40,039 bases of DNA from Candidatus Kapaibacterium sp. (GCA_026390695.1 JAPLFL010000032.1:1-40039), one strand, 5' to 3'. Positions 32,863 to 40,038 are shown, counted from the stretch's first letter. Notes: a model not told the origin generated them from the sequence alone. Program-made: numbers and translations.

Positions 32863-33081
32863 TCATGCCGTTTGTAATTGGATATTTTCAAGTAAAATAT
32901 TTGGAAGCCCACCATTTGCTAAGACTTCTCTGGCGTCCAATATTTCGATACCGATTAATTTCTCGCCTTTTCCTATATTTAATGCAATGTCATTGTTTAG
33001 CCTTAGAGTACGGCATTGATGTTCGCCTTCAATTAGTTTAATATAGACGGCGTCAACTTCTTTATCATAACTTATTTTCAT
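32863..33081 (-). CDS. DUF2283 protein
   Basis: 72 residues: MKISYDKEVDAVYIKLIEGEHQCRTLRLNNDIALNIGKGEKLIGIEILDAREVL, the DUF2283 signature (YD-x2-VDAVYI, GIEILDA). It follows a DUF4258 gene by nine bases; the two commonly travel together and are suspected to be a toxin-antitoxin pair. Function not established. Confidence 0.8.
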   Translation of the reverse strand: MKISYDKEVDAVYIKLIEGEHQCRTLRLNNDIALNIGKGEKLIGIEILDAREVLANGGLPNILLENIQLQTA

Positions 33082-33090
33082 TTCAATCTC

Positions 33091-33351
33091 CTAAAAGTAA
33101 TAACTATAAACTGTAACAACAACAATTTCATCTTCTTCATCCACAAAAACAGGCGCTACCTGTTTAATCGGGTAAAACGAATCAAACCAGAAATCATTGT
33201 ATTGAAAGTTTTGTTTGCTTTGAAAACGATTTTCCTTTGCTGGCTCGCGAGTTCCATTTCTAATAGTTTCAATAACTTCATCAGTACTTACTCCTCGTTC
33301 TTGACATTGAATCAGAGCGTGTTTTGATAATCTTATTGGTTTTTCATTCAC
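33091..33351 (-). CDS. DUF4258 protein
   Basis: 86 residues: RLSKHALIQCQERGVSTDEVIETIRNG, then APVFVDEEDEIVVVTVYSYYF, typical of DUF4258 (SxHAxxRxxERGIS, then a beta-rich RelE-like end). Probably the toxin-like partner of the DUF2283 gene behind it; upstream member of a two-gene minus-strand unit. Confidence 0.78.
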   Translation of the reverse strand: MNEKPIRLSKHALIQCQERGVSTDEVIETIRNGTREPAKENRFQSKQNFQYNDFWFDSFYPIKQVAPVFVDEEDEIVVVTVYSYYF

Positions 33352-33462
33352 TATGTTTCTCAGTTATATTAAATACAATTCGTTCTCCAAACGTATAAAC
33401 GAATCAATAAATTTCTTATTTTATACAGTTGAATTAATTGCTTTCCGACAAGCTGCTGAACT

Positions 33463-33520
33463 TGGGGCTTTTTATTAGGGGACACTATGCCAAGCGAGAG
33501 GGAAGGGAAGAAGAAGAAAA
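33463..33520 (+). repeat. Dispersed repeat, copy 2
   Basis: TGGGGCTTTTTATTAGGGGA followed by CACTATGCCAAGCGAGAGGG and AAGGGAAGAAGAAG. Frames across it (GFLLGDTMPS) are open for a short stretch in all copies, so it may be a coding relic, but of what is not clear. Confidence 0.65.
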
Positions 33521-33535
33521 TAAATAATTCCTTCA

Positions 33536-33594
33536 TAAAATAATTCAATAATTCATTTCGTCAATGCAATTTTGACAATATTTTTGAGGAATTT
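33536..33594 (+). promoter_or_regulatory. Cassette leader, short and diverged copy 5
   Basis: ATAAAATAATTCAATAATTC, ATTTCGTCAATGCAATTTTG and ATTTTTGAGGAATTTATG follow the order of the last ~55 bases of the leaders in the RHS array (AAAATAATT...TTCGTC...TTTT...GGA...ATG). It precedes the VapB-like gene. Confidence 0.45.
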
Positions 33595-33810
33595 ATGTAT
33601 CCATCACCTATAATTAACCAGTACGAGCAGCTTCCTGAGATTTATCAGCAGGATGTAAAGGATTTTATTGAGTTTTTATTGTTTAAAACAAATCGAAATA
33701 AAATTGAGCCTGAACCTCTCACACGAGGACTTTTGGGTAGTTTGAAAGGTCTAATCCACATGGCTGATGATTTTGACGAACCACTTGAAGATTTTAAGGA
33801 ATATAAGTAA
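33595..33810 (+). CDS. DUF2281-like antitoxin (VapB type)
   Basis: 71 residues. YEQLPEIYQQDVKDFIEFLLFK is the helical DUF2281 motif (LP-x5-V-x2-FIEFL); the acidic tail LGSLKGLIHMADDFDEPLEDFKEYK is the toxin-binding part seen in such antitoxins. Its stop overlaps the ATG of the PIN-domain gene by one base. Confidence 0.82.
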   Translation: MYPSPIINQYEQLPEIYQQDVKDFIEFLLFKTNRNKIEPEPLTRGLLGSLKGLIHMADDFDEPLEDFKEYK

Positions 33811-34193
33811 TGGATATTTTAATGGACACTCATGTTTTGCTTTGGTCGTTGGAGTGGGACCCAAAACTCAGTAAAATTGCAATTGAAAAGATAGAAAACG
33901 TTAGAAATAATCTATACATTAGTATTGCAAGTTTATGGGAAATATCGATTAAATTAAGATTAAATAAATTGACATTGAATATTCCTTTAATCCAGTTGCA
34001 ATCTCATTTAAAACAAAAGAGTATTGATATTCTACCGATAGTTTTCGGGGACATAATTGTTAATTCAGGGCTTGAAAATCATCACAATGACCCTTTTGAC
34101 CGGATAATTATTTCACAATCAATAAATAATCAGTTTCCAATAATCACATACGACAAGAATTTTAAGAAATATAGTGTAGATATTATCTGGTAG
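33810..34193 (+). CDS. PIN-domain toxin (VapC type)
   Basis: 127 residues. MDILMDTHVLLWSLEWDPKLS opens with the first PIN acidic residue (D6), ASLWEISIKLRLNKL carries the second (E44), and HHNDPFDRIIISQS the third and fourth region (DPFDR), with TYDKNF near the end. PIN toxins are Mg-dependent ribonucleases. One-base overlap with the antitoxin upstream; a classic type II pair. Confidence 0.88.
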   Translation: MDILMDTHVLLWSLEWDPKLSKIAIEKIENVRNNLYISIASLWEISIKLRLNKLTLNIPLIQLQSHLKQKSIDILPIVFGDIIVNSGLENHHNDPFDRIIISQSINNQFPIITYDKNFKKYSVDIIW

Positions 34194-34260
34194 CGGGCAA
34201 TGTATTATGTGGCATTTCCTTACTTGTCATAATAAAACTAATCAATGGCCACAAAGAACC

Positions 34261-34335
34261 CTTAAAACACTGGGGCTTTTTATTAGGGGACACAATGCCA
34301 AGCGTGATAAAAGGAAAGAAGAAGAAATGAGGGAG
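34261..34335 (+). repeat. Dispersed repeat, copy 3
   Basis: CTTAAAACACTGGGGCTTTT, TATTAGGGGACACAATGCCA, AGCGTGATAAAAGGAAAGAA, then GAAGAAATGAGGGAG. The longest copy; the end GAAATGAGGGAG is shared with copy 1. Confidence 0.68.
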
Positions 34336-34375
34336 AAGGGTCTGCAGGAAGAGGGGATTTGGTTAAAATTATGGC

Positions 34376-34597
34376 TTATTTAAATATATCCTTAAATTCC
34401 ATTTGTAAATCTTCCTTCACAATTTTTCGGATTAATCCTTTTGGCAAGTCAATATTCTGATGAACTGGGACTGTTGTAATCCTGCCATCGGGATGTTTTA
34501 AGCGATGATGCGAGCCATTAATCCTAACAACTTCAAACCCCAGCGATTCTAAGATTTTAATCAGGGTTTTTCCTGAAATAACCGGATAATCAGGCAT
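34376..34597 (-). CDS. HicA-family toxin
   Basis: 73 residues. SGKTLIKILESLGFEVVRINGSHHRLKHPDGRITTVPVHQNIDLPKGLIRKIVKE is the double-stranded-RNA-binding-like HicA fold; the catalytic histidine lies in GSHH. HicA acts as an mRNA interferase. It overlaps the end of the HicB gene by eight bases, antitoxin first. Confidence 0.88.
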   Translation of the reverse strand: MPDYPVISGKTLIKILESLGFEVVRINGSHHRLKHPDGRITTVPVHQNIDLPKGLIRKIVKEDLQMEFKDIFK

Positions 34598-34847
34598 ATT
34601 CGACTCTTTTAATTTTGTTTCTATCTAAATTTATTTCTCTGATACCCACATATTTATTGATTATATCAATCTTATTTTCTGATTCTTCGATACACATCTC
34701 AATTACTTCATTGAGGTTGCTCATTGCTTCATCAATTGTATTGCCGTAACTATGGCAGCCTTTGAAAACAGGACAGCTAACAATAAATACATTGTCTTCA
34801 TCAAGTTCTATGATTACCGGTAAGGAAATATTTTGTTTATCGTACAT
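34590..34847 (-). CDS. HicB-family antitoxin
   Basis: 85 residues: LPVIIELDEDNVFIVSCPVFKGCHSYGNTIDEAMSNLNEVIEMCIEE, the partly degraded RNase-H-like HicB fold (P-x2-GCxxxGxTxxEA). It has no C-terminal DNA-binding domain of the usual length, so autoregulation may need the complex or be absent. It precedes and overlaps the HicA gene. Confidence 0.87.
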   Translation of the reverse strand: MYDKQNISLPVIIELDEDNVFIVSCPVFKGCHSYGNTIDEAMSNLNEVIEMCIEESENKIDIINKYVGIREINLDRNKIKRVEYA

Positions 34848-34909
34848 ACAAACCTCAAAAAAAGATTATAAACGAATAGTAAATATATTTATTTTATTGC
34901 AGCTCCGAA

Positions 34910-34979
34910 CCCCTTAAAACCATGGGGCTTTTTATTAGGGGACACAATGCCAAGCGTGATAAAAGGGAAGAAGAAGGGA
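34910..34979 (+). repeat. Dispersed repeat, copy 4
   Basis: CCCCTTAAAACCATGGGGCT, TTTTATTAGGGGACACAATG, CCAAGCGTGATAAAAGGGAA, then GAAGAAGG. Nearly identical to copy 3 for most of its length. Its first 20 bases also contain a short palindrome (CCCC...GGGG). Confidence 0.68.
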
Positions 34980-35004
34980 TGAATATCATATTAATAAAAA
35001 GAAA

Positions 35005-35034
35005 AACTCCAAAATCAATAATGAAATTGGAGTT
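35005..35034 (-). terminator. Terminator of the GIY-YIG-like gene
   Basis: On the minus strand AACTCCAA and TTGGAGTT form an eight-pair stem around a 14-base loop, directly followed by TTTCTTTTTATTA. It lies about 20 bases after the stop at 35055. Confidence 0.7.
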
Positions 35035-35054
35035 AATTATTTTGACTAAGCACT

Positions 35055-35432
35055 TTAAAGATGCTCTGATGGAATTGTTGGATTTAAGTTCAATTCAAAG
35101 AAAATTTCTAAAGCTGCTGCCCAATGCTTATCTTCTTCTTTTTTAAGATTGAATAATAATAAATGAGCTTGAGGATCATTTTCTATTTCAATCATTTTGT
35201 CTCCAGTATTATCTGGAAAATGTTCAAATGCTCTTTTTCTTGAATTGATTAGATGTCTCCCAATTCTCAATACTTTATTATCTTTCCAAAATACATAAAC
35301 ACCAGGCATAGCTAAAGGATTTTCTTTAGCATGTACTTGTGGATCATTTAATGCAAAATCAAAAATATTGAATTTGTCTTTAACATGATCAAATTCTTGA
35401 TTGAACAAGTTAATTATTTCTTCTTTAGTCAT
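35055..35432 (-). CDS. GIY-YIG-like domain protein
   Basis: 125 residues. PLAMPGVYVFWKDNKVLRIGRHLINSRKRAFEHF matches the GIY-YIG core (PGVYxF, then RIGR for YIGx, then a positively charged helix), and LEIFFELNLNPTIPSEHL resembles the end of such single-domain proteins. GIY-YIG domains are metal-dependent nucleases, but the second element is RIG rather than YIG and the partner residues were not all found, so activity is uncertain. It follows the lipoprotein gene by 24 bases on the same strand. Confidence 0.6.
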   Translation of the reverse strand: MTKEEIINLFNQEFDHVKDKFNIFDFALNDPQVHAKENPLAMPGVYVFWKDNKVLRIGRHLINSRKRAFEHFPDNTGDKMIEIENDPQAHLLLFNLKKEEDKHWAAALEIFFELNLNPTIPSEHL

Positions 35433-35456
35433 AAAATCACCCTTTCTTTTAATAAA

Positions 35457-36692
35457 TTATTTTAATTCTGGAACTAAATCATAAAGATCACCCAGTTTTT
35501 CTTGAATTTTTGATATTTCCTGATCCATTAACACACTCTCTGCTAATAGCGAAAAGCTTTTCTGTTTATATTCATCTCTTAAGGTAGAGTTATTTGTTTT
35601 CCAAGACAAATCTCCATAGTAGTTCATATCTTTGCCTATTTTCTCTTTTTTATCTTTTGCTATTCTAATATCAGTTTCTAATTTAGAAATCTCAAGTTTG
35701 ATTCTTTCTTTATCTTGTGTTGTTAAATGCTTTTTTCGTTCTTCTAATGCTTTTTGCTTTTGAATTTTTTCCTGTTTTTCTTTTTCAATACGTTCAGTTT
35801 CTTGCCTCGCAGCTTCATCTTTAATTCGTTGTTGTTCTTTATCTATCTCTTCTTGAGCTTTATTTCTCTTCTTTAAAATATCTGAATATGAAGCGCCATC
35901 TGGGAATGAACTTAAATATTCATTAAAATCATCAATAGAATATGCAGCTATGGCGCATTTCTTTTCTGCTTCAATTTTTATCTTCGGATATTTTTTATAA
36001 GCAGTTTTATATTCTACAAATGTTTTACCTAAATTTAAATATCTATACTGAAGAAATTCTGTATTTATTGAATTATTATAAAGTTCGATAATATCAGGAA
36101 TATCTTCCCTTGGAATAGTATTGATGGAATTTGTTAATACATTTGTTGTGTATTGACTTGATGGGAAAAGTTTATTATAGAAGAAAGCATCATTATAGTT
36201 TTCTATAATGTAATTATTCTCTTTTATTTTAGGTATTAAAATTAAATTATTAATTTTCTTATCATTAGGCATTAGAAAATAATTATTATTGCTTGCCAGA
36301 CTTGGATTAAGCATTTCCAACCATTTATTTCCCTGATCAATAGTAATAGGTTTTGTGCTTACATCTGGTCCATAGATTGCCAGTATAACATAGGTTCCCA
36401 GAAATGAAACTAAACCATATCCAATGGCTTTTCCCACCTTAGAATCTTCTGATTGATAACCAATATATCCTCCACCGGCGCCAGCAGCTAATGATGTACT
36501 GAAAATTAAATACGAATAGAAGGCTGTCGGTTCATTTTTAAATTGTGGATTCACAAAATTAATAATATCATTCTTTTGAGCAACTCCATCTTTTGGAAGT
36601 TTTTCATCAAAAATGGGTTTTGTTGTAGTACATCCAACCAAATTAATTAAAGAAATGATGGTTAGATAAGCGATAGTTGTTCTGAACTTCAT
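35457..36692 (-). CDS. Coiled-coil lipoprotein of unknown function
   Basis: Read from the ATG at 36692 it has 411 residues and a signal peptide with lipobox (MKFRTTIAYLTIISLINLVGC, cysteine 21); the frame is open to 36761 but that extension would bury the signal. A glycine-rich hydrophobic pair of segments follows (LAAGAGGGYIGYQ, GYGLVSFLGTYVILAIYG). Residues ~270-350 form a long charged coiled coil (EQQRIKDEAARQETERIEKEKQEK...). Envelope-anchored, possibly spanning; no known family recognised. Confidence 0.68.
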   Translation of the reverse strand: MKFRTTIAYLTIISLINLVGCTTTKPIFDEKLPKDGVAQKNDIINFVNPQFKNEPTAFYSYLIFSTSLAAGAGGGYIGYQSEDSKVGKAIGYGLVSFLGTYVILAIYGPDVSTKPITIDQGNKWLEMLNPSLASNNNYFLMPNDKKINNLILIPKIKENNYIIENYNDAFFYNKLFPSSQYTTNVLTNSINTIPREDIPDIIELYNNSINTEFLQYRYLNLGKTFVEYKTAYKKYPKIKIEAEKKCAIAAYSIDDFNEYLSSFPDGASYSDILKKRNKAQEEIDKEQQRIKDEAARQETERIEKEKQEKIQKQKALEERKKHLTTQDKERIKLEISKLETDIRIAKDKKEKIGKDMNYYGDLSWKTNNSTLRDEYKQKSFSLLAESVLMDQEISKIQEKLGDLYDLVPELK

Positions 36693-36744
36693 ATTCTTCT
36701 CCATATATAAACAAAAAAAGAGCGTTTTCACAATTTTTGCTTTT

Positions 36745-36851
36745 AACTGAGGTACGACCAAGCACCCGTGAATGAAGCAAAAGAAAAACGCCCGATTTCT
36801 CGGACGCGCCTCTATACTGTTCCATTCACTTTTAATTGGTCGTTTTCAGTT
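36745..36851 (-). terminator. Terminator hairpin inside a larger nested stem structure
   Basis: On the minus strand CGTCCGA-GAAA-TCGGGCG (36806-36789) is a seven-pair hairpin with a GNRA loop, followed by TTTTTCTTTT: a good intrinsic terminator for the Fn3 gene that ends at 36996. Around it are two more complementary pairs: GTGAATG/CATTCAC (36768-36774 with 36823-36829) and ACGACCAA/TTGGTCGT (36754-36761 with 36836-36843), extended by AACTG/CAGTT. The G-U pair in the hairpin favours the minus strand as the RNA. It could be an attenuator before the lipoprotein gene at 36692. Confidence 0.55.
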
Positions 36852-36995
36852 AAGAACAATTATAAGACAAGTCTTACATATAAAAAATATTAAATATTCT
36901 AAGTCATTTCAAAATTCATTAAGTTAAAAAAATTATGCACTTCCAAAATTAACTATATTTTCATAATAATAAAAATATTTCCCCAAATTCAGCTC

Positions 36996-37637
36996 CTATA
37001 CCGGACTCACGGGTCCCGCTCCCTCTGCATATACTATAACTTCGTTGCTGGGGGGACTTGTCATTTCATTGCGCTGAGCCTTGACTTGATAATATAATGT
37101 GTAGCCGGGCGTTTGATTTAAATGGTCAAACGTCGCTTTCAATGTTGTGCCCGCCATCTGCCATGGCTGAGTTACAGCATGTCGGTACTCGATAATAAAT
37201 AAAGTATTTTGCGTGTTGCCGTTGCGATTCCAGTTTAAGGAATTTATTCCGTTGGACTGCGCAAGTGCTACCAGAGCCAGCGGCGGAACAGGTCCGGGAG
37301 GCGCGGGTTGACTGCCCGGAACGGTAATACCAAGCTGAGCCTTCAAATTAGCAGGAACGCCGGGCTTGGCTTGAATTTGTTTGACATTTACACGAATCTC
37401 ATTGATGACAGCCTTTTTGGCAAGATTCTTATTTTCTGTTGCGGCTTTTGCTTCAAGCTGCTTGGCTTCAGCAGCAGTAAAATTGGTTGCGAAAGCTGAT
37501 TTAAGGGTTGTCAGATTAGTTATAATCGTAGTTGACATACCAAGAGTAGCCAGATTAGCAGTTCCGATGGCGATAAAATTATCGAGCCATGGAAGCAAAT
37601 CACCTTCTTTTTGAGGGACGAAATCACCTGTTGCCAT
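36996..37637 (-). CDS. Helical plus Fn3 protein of unknown function (copy C)
   Basis: 213 residues; CGGAGATTTTATT before the ATG holds a GGAG ribosome binding site. Residues ~1-105 are helical (DLLPWLDNFIAIGTANLATLG..., NKNLAKKAVINEIRVNVKQIQAKPGVPANLKAQLGITVPG), then a proline-rich linker (PAPPGPVPP) and a fibronectin type III domain (~118-205). It has the same two-part plan as copies A and B but the helical part is not obviously homologous to theirs. No signal peptide. Composition is richer in G+C than the neighbours. Preceded by 21-bp array C. Partial copies of a related gene's 3' end lie at 38062 and 39294. Confidence 0.72.
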   Translation of the reverse strand: MATGDFVPQKEGDLLPWLDNFIAIGTANLATLGMSTTIITNLTTLKSAFATNFTAAEAKQLEAKAATENKNLAKKAVINEIRVNVKQIQAKPGVPANLKAQLGITVPGSQPAPPGPVPPLALVALAQSNGINSLNWNRNGNTQNTLFIIEYRHAVTQPWQMAGTTLKATFDHLNQTPGYTLYYQVKAQRNEMTSPPSNEVIVYAEGAGPVSPV

Positions 37638-37748
37638 AATAAAATCTCCGATATGAATGCAAAATAATTAAAATGGAAATGCAAATTAAGAAAATTAATT
37701 ATTATGAGCAAAGATTATTTTAAAAATATTTACTCTTGTTTTGGCTTG

Positions 37749-37950
37749 TATAAATATTAGAGTAAAATAACTAAATTAGAGTCCGATTTATAAATAAAAT
37801 ATTTTCAATTATATATAAAACACTCCGATTTATATATAAAATGCTTTGCTTTAACTATAAAATATAGTGCTTTATAGTTAAGATGAACTATTTTATATAT
37901 AAGATGGAATGTTTTATATATAGAACATATTGGAATTTGAATAAAGATAT
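37749..37950 (-). repeat. 21-bp tandem array C upstream of the Fn3 gene
   Basis: TATAtAAAA-type blocks begin at 37791, 37812, 37833, 37854, 37875, 37896 and 37917 (TAAATAAAA, TATATAAAA, TATATAAAA, ACTATAAAA, TAGTTAAGA, TATATAAGA, TATATAGAA), exactly 21 bp apart. Weaker blocks in phase lie at 37749, 37770 and 37938. Between them are CACTCCGATT, TGCTTTGCTTTA, TATAGTGCTTTA, TGAACTATTT and TGGAATGTTT. Low complexity makes it less obvious than arrays A and B, but the period is the same. It ends ~110 bases upstream of the ATG at 37637. Confidence 0.8.
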
Positions 37951-38061
37951 ACGGAATAAATTAAAGAAAAAGCAAATGCTGATTCTAATATTCAATCTTT
38001 ACTACTTCTTATTTCTTCTCATTCTGCATTTTTCATTCTGCATTCTGCATTAATAACTGTC

Positions 38062-38130
38062 CTGCTCCCTCAGCATAAACTATAACTTCGTTGCTGGGGG
38101 GACTGGGGCATTTCATTGCGTTGAACTAAA
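38062..38130 (-). other. 3' fragment of an Fn3-gene paralogue, left of a GxxExxY element
   Basis: CTGCTCCCTCAGCATAAACT, ATAACTTCGTTGCTGGGGGG and CATTTCATTGCG repeat 37016-37076, the last codons of Fn3 gene C, with a few differences (CAGCATAAAC for CTGCATATAC). They match the copy at 39313-39380 better. The continuation of the gene (TCAAACGTCGCTTTCAATGT) is found on the far side of the element at 38736-38758, so the element sits in a copy of such a gene. Confidence 0.75.
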
Positions 38131-38133
38131 ATG

Positions 38134-38730
38134 TCTGAATCGCTGATTAAACGGATTAAAAGATTAAGAGGATTGAAGAATTCTTTTTCCAAAATCCTCT
38201 TAATCCCTTAATCCGTTAAATCCGTGATTCAGAAATTTTTCATCCGCGATTCAGACGCCTCCAAATTTACTGTTTATTACTCTTTTAAAATTCAAACTCT
38301 TTTCTCCGAAATTAATTAATAATCCAATTTCTAATCTATATGCAGTTAAATAATTCAAAATCTGCGATAGATGCACATCATTCAATTCCGTGATCGCCTT
38401 TAACTCTACAAGAATTTTGTCTTCAATCAAAAAGTCTGCCCTTCGTGTGCCGATTGGTTCAGTATAATCTTTGTAAAAAATATTCTGTTCAATTTCCCTT
38501 ACAAAATTTATACCACATTCGCATAATTCAAGTGCCAGAGCCCTTTGATAAATCACTTCCTGAAAGCCATTCCCTAAAAAAGAGTGTACCTTCATAGCGC
38601 ATCCAATAACCTTACCAGTGATATTTTCATATTTCATTTAATTTCAATTACTTTTCTTAAATTCTTATTTCTAAAAATCTTCATTCCAAAATCCTCTTAA
38701 TCCATAAATCCGTTTAATCCGCGATTCAGA
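38134..38730. mobile_element. GxxExxY-carrying element with TCTGAATC terminal repeats
   Basis: Left end: a 100-bp palindrome, TCTGAATCGCTGATTAAACG ... AATCCGTGATTCAGA (38134-38233). Right end: AATCCGTTTAATCCGCGATT CAGA up to 38730. Between them one minus-strand gene (GxxExxY). Both flanks belong to a split Fn3-gene fragment. The same ends occur without cargo at 10615-10709 and 10976-11280. No transposase is inside, so it would need one in trans. Confidence 0.62.
38251..38637 (-). CDS. GxxExxY protein (PD-(D/E)XK_3)
   Basis: 128 residues. The name-giving motif is GNGFQEVIY (G-x2-E-x2-Y) near residues 22-30; nuclease-like residues are RRADFLIEDKILVELKA (D, then E-x-K). These small proteins are common near repeats in Bacteroidota and other phyla, and their function is unknown; nuclease activity is inferred from fold. 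It is the only gene of the TCTGAATC-ended element; a 3' copy without its first ~27 codons is at 39506-39830. Confidence 0.88.
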   Translation of the reverse strand: MKYENITGKVIGCAMKVHSFLGNGFQEVIYQRALALELCECGINFVREIEQNIFYKDYTEPIGTRRADFLIEDKILVELKAITELNDVHLSQILNYLTAYRLEIGLLINFGEKSLNFKRVINSKFGGV

Positions 38731-38783
38731 CTTTGTCAAACGTCGCTTTCAATGTTGTTTTAATCATAATACATCCGCTTATG

Positions 38784-39020
38784 TTATTTTTTCTTATAAA
38801 TTTCTTTTATATCTGCAATGTCAAAAACTTCAATTGATTTATCTTTATCATTTATCAAGTAAAGTATTCTATAATCATTTTCATCGGTCATTTTTACACA
38901 TCCATTGGGTCTCGGATTTATGATAAAGTTCGAATCTTTTCATAAGCCTAAATAATTAGCTTTCTGCATTTTATCAAGCTGTTTAATGGCATGATTTGAT
39001 ATATGTATTTTATAAAGCAT
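38784..39020 (-). pseudogene. Decayed RelE-family toxin
   Basis: From the ATG at 39020 (overlapping the antitoxin stop) the frame reads MLYKIHISNHAIKQLDKMQKANYLGL, then TGA, then KDSNFIINPRPNGCVKMTDENDYRILYLINDKDKSIEVFDIADIKEIYKKK. The PRPNGC-K, DYRILYLI and IADIKEIY parts are RelE signatures, but a stop interrupts the frame at codon 27 and the segment between PRPNGCVKM and DYRILY is shorter than usual. Not functional as read. Confidence 0.7.
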
Positions 39021-39204
39021 CTCTTTTCATTCTCTCTTGGTGATACTCATCCAAGTCAACGAAATATTCGGTTTTTGCTTTTGCTTCAAACAATGTTTCT
39101 CTATCTTCAATAATTTCAATTAATTCGTTGAAATATAAATCACCTTTTAACTCCTTCCAAAGAACTAATGGAATGAGTACATTATTATTCTCGATTTTTA
39201 GCAT
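39010..39204 (-). CDS. Antitoxin of the decayed RelE pair
   Basis: 64 residues: MLKIENNNVLIPLVLWKELKGDLYFNELIEIIEDRETLFEAKAKTEYFVDLDEYHQERMKRDAL. The C-terminal acidic, aromatic helix is typical of RelB/Phd-like antitoxins. It is intact and overlaps the toxin relic by 11 bases (ATGCTTTATAA). It may persist as an orphan antitoxin. Confidence 0.65.
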   Translation of the reverse strand: MLKIENNNVLIPLVLWKELKGDLYFNELIEIIEDRETLFEAKAKTEYFVDLDEYHQERMKRDAL

Positions 39205-39293
39205 TTTTGGACCTCTTCTATATTTATAATCTCAATTACAAAATTAACTATTTTACTTCTAATACACAAAATAAATTATAATATCAATAAACC

Positions 39294-39385
39294 TCCTACA
39301 CCGGACTCACTGGACCCGCTCCCTCAGCATAAACTATAACTTCGTTGCTGGGGGGACTGGGGTCATTTCATTGCGCTGAGCAAGG
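39294..39385 (-). other. 3' end of an Fn3-gene paralogue, second fragment
   Basis: CTACACCGGACTCACTGGAC, CCGCTCCCTCAGCATAAACT and following bases match 36990-37080, including the stop codon region, then break off at CATTTCATTGCGCTGAGCA where the next TCTGAATC element starts. It shares the variants of the fragment at 38062 (ACTGGGG, CAGCATAAAC), so both derive from a paralogue other than gene C. Confidence 0.72.
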
Positions 39386-39388
39386 ATG

Positions 39389-39830
39389 TCTGAATCGCGG
39401 ATTAAACAGATTAAAGGATTAAGAGGATTGAAGAATTCTTTTTCCAAAATCCTCTTAATCCCTTAATCCGTTTAATCCGTGATTCAGAAATTTTTCATCC
39501 GCGATTCAGACGCCTCCAAATTTACTGTTTATTACTCTTTTAAAATTCAAACTTTTTTCTCCGAAATTAATTAATAATCCAATATCTAATCTATATGCAG
39601 TTAAATAATTCAAAATCTGCGATAGATGCACATCATTCAATTCCGTGATCGCCTTTAACTCTACAAGAATTTTGTCTTCAATCAAAAAGTCTGCCCTACG
39701 TGTGCCGATTGGTTCAGTATAATCTTTGTAAAAAATATTCTGTTCAATTTCCCTTACAAAATTTATACCACATTCGCATAATTCAAGTGCCAGAGCCCTT
39801 TGATAAATCACTTCCTGAAAGCCATTCCCT
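39389..39830. mobile_element. Second TCTGAATC element, right part deleted
   Basis: Nearly identical to 38134-38575: the 100-bp terminal palindrome (39389-39488) and the GxxExxY gene up to codon ~26, then an abrupt join at 39830/39831 to tyrosine-recombinase sequence. With the adjoining Fn3 fragment the duplicated stretch is about 515 bp. Confidence 0.65.
39506..39830 (-). pseudogene. Truncated GxxExxY gene copy
   Basis: The frame is the same as that of 38251-38637 from QEVIYQRALALELCECG to the stop, with a few differences (LDIGLL for LEIGLL). The first ~24 codons are missing, cut within the GNGF motif. A GTG at 39811 could start a 101-residue remnant, but the name-giving G is lost. Not likely functional. 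Confidence 0.8.
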
Positions 39831-40038
39831 CAACTGTGTTGTTTGCCATATTTTTTGTTTTTGTCAAATAATTTACAAACGCGCTATTGAAGTTTTCGTC
39901 AATTTCACCGAAGGTGATGTCAGGTCGAAAATTTCGTAAATGTTTAAGTGCTAATTTGTACCAACTAAGAATGCCTTTGCCATAAGCAACGTCATTGGTT
40001 CTGATTCTAATGAATTCTTCGAAATGGAAATAGATACT
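39808..40038 (-). pseudogene. Tyrosine recombinase/integrase N-terminal fragment (runs off the window)
   Basis: From the window edge the minus strand reads YFHFEEFIRIRTNDVAYGKGILSWYKLALKHLRNF, then RPDITFGEIDENFNSAFVNYLTKTKNMANNTVE, then the join to the GxxExxY copy and a TGA at 39808-39810. LTFxEID-x2-F...FVNYL-x8-NT is the SAM-like core-binding domain of Bacteroidota tyrosine integrases. The catalytic half is missing. The 5' part lies outside the window. Confidence 0.7.

Noticed and set aside
34922..35146. Plus-strand frame starting MGLFIRGHNAKRDK
   Set aside because: Its first third is the dispersed repeat and its last part lies opposite the GIY-YIG-like gene; no independent support.
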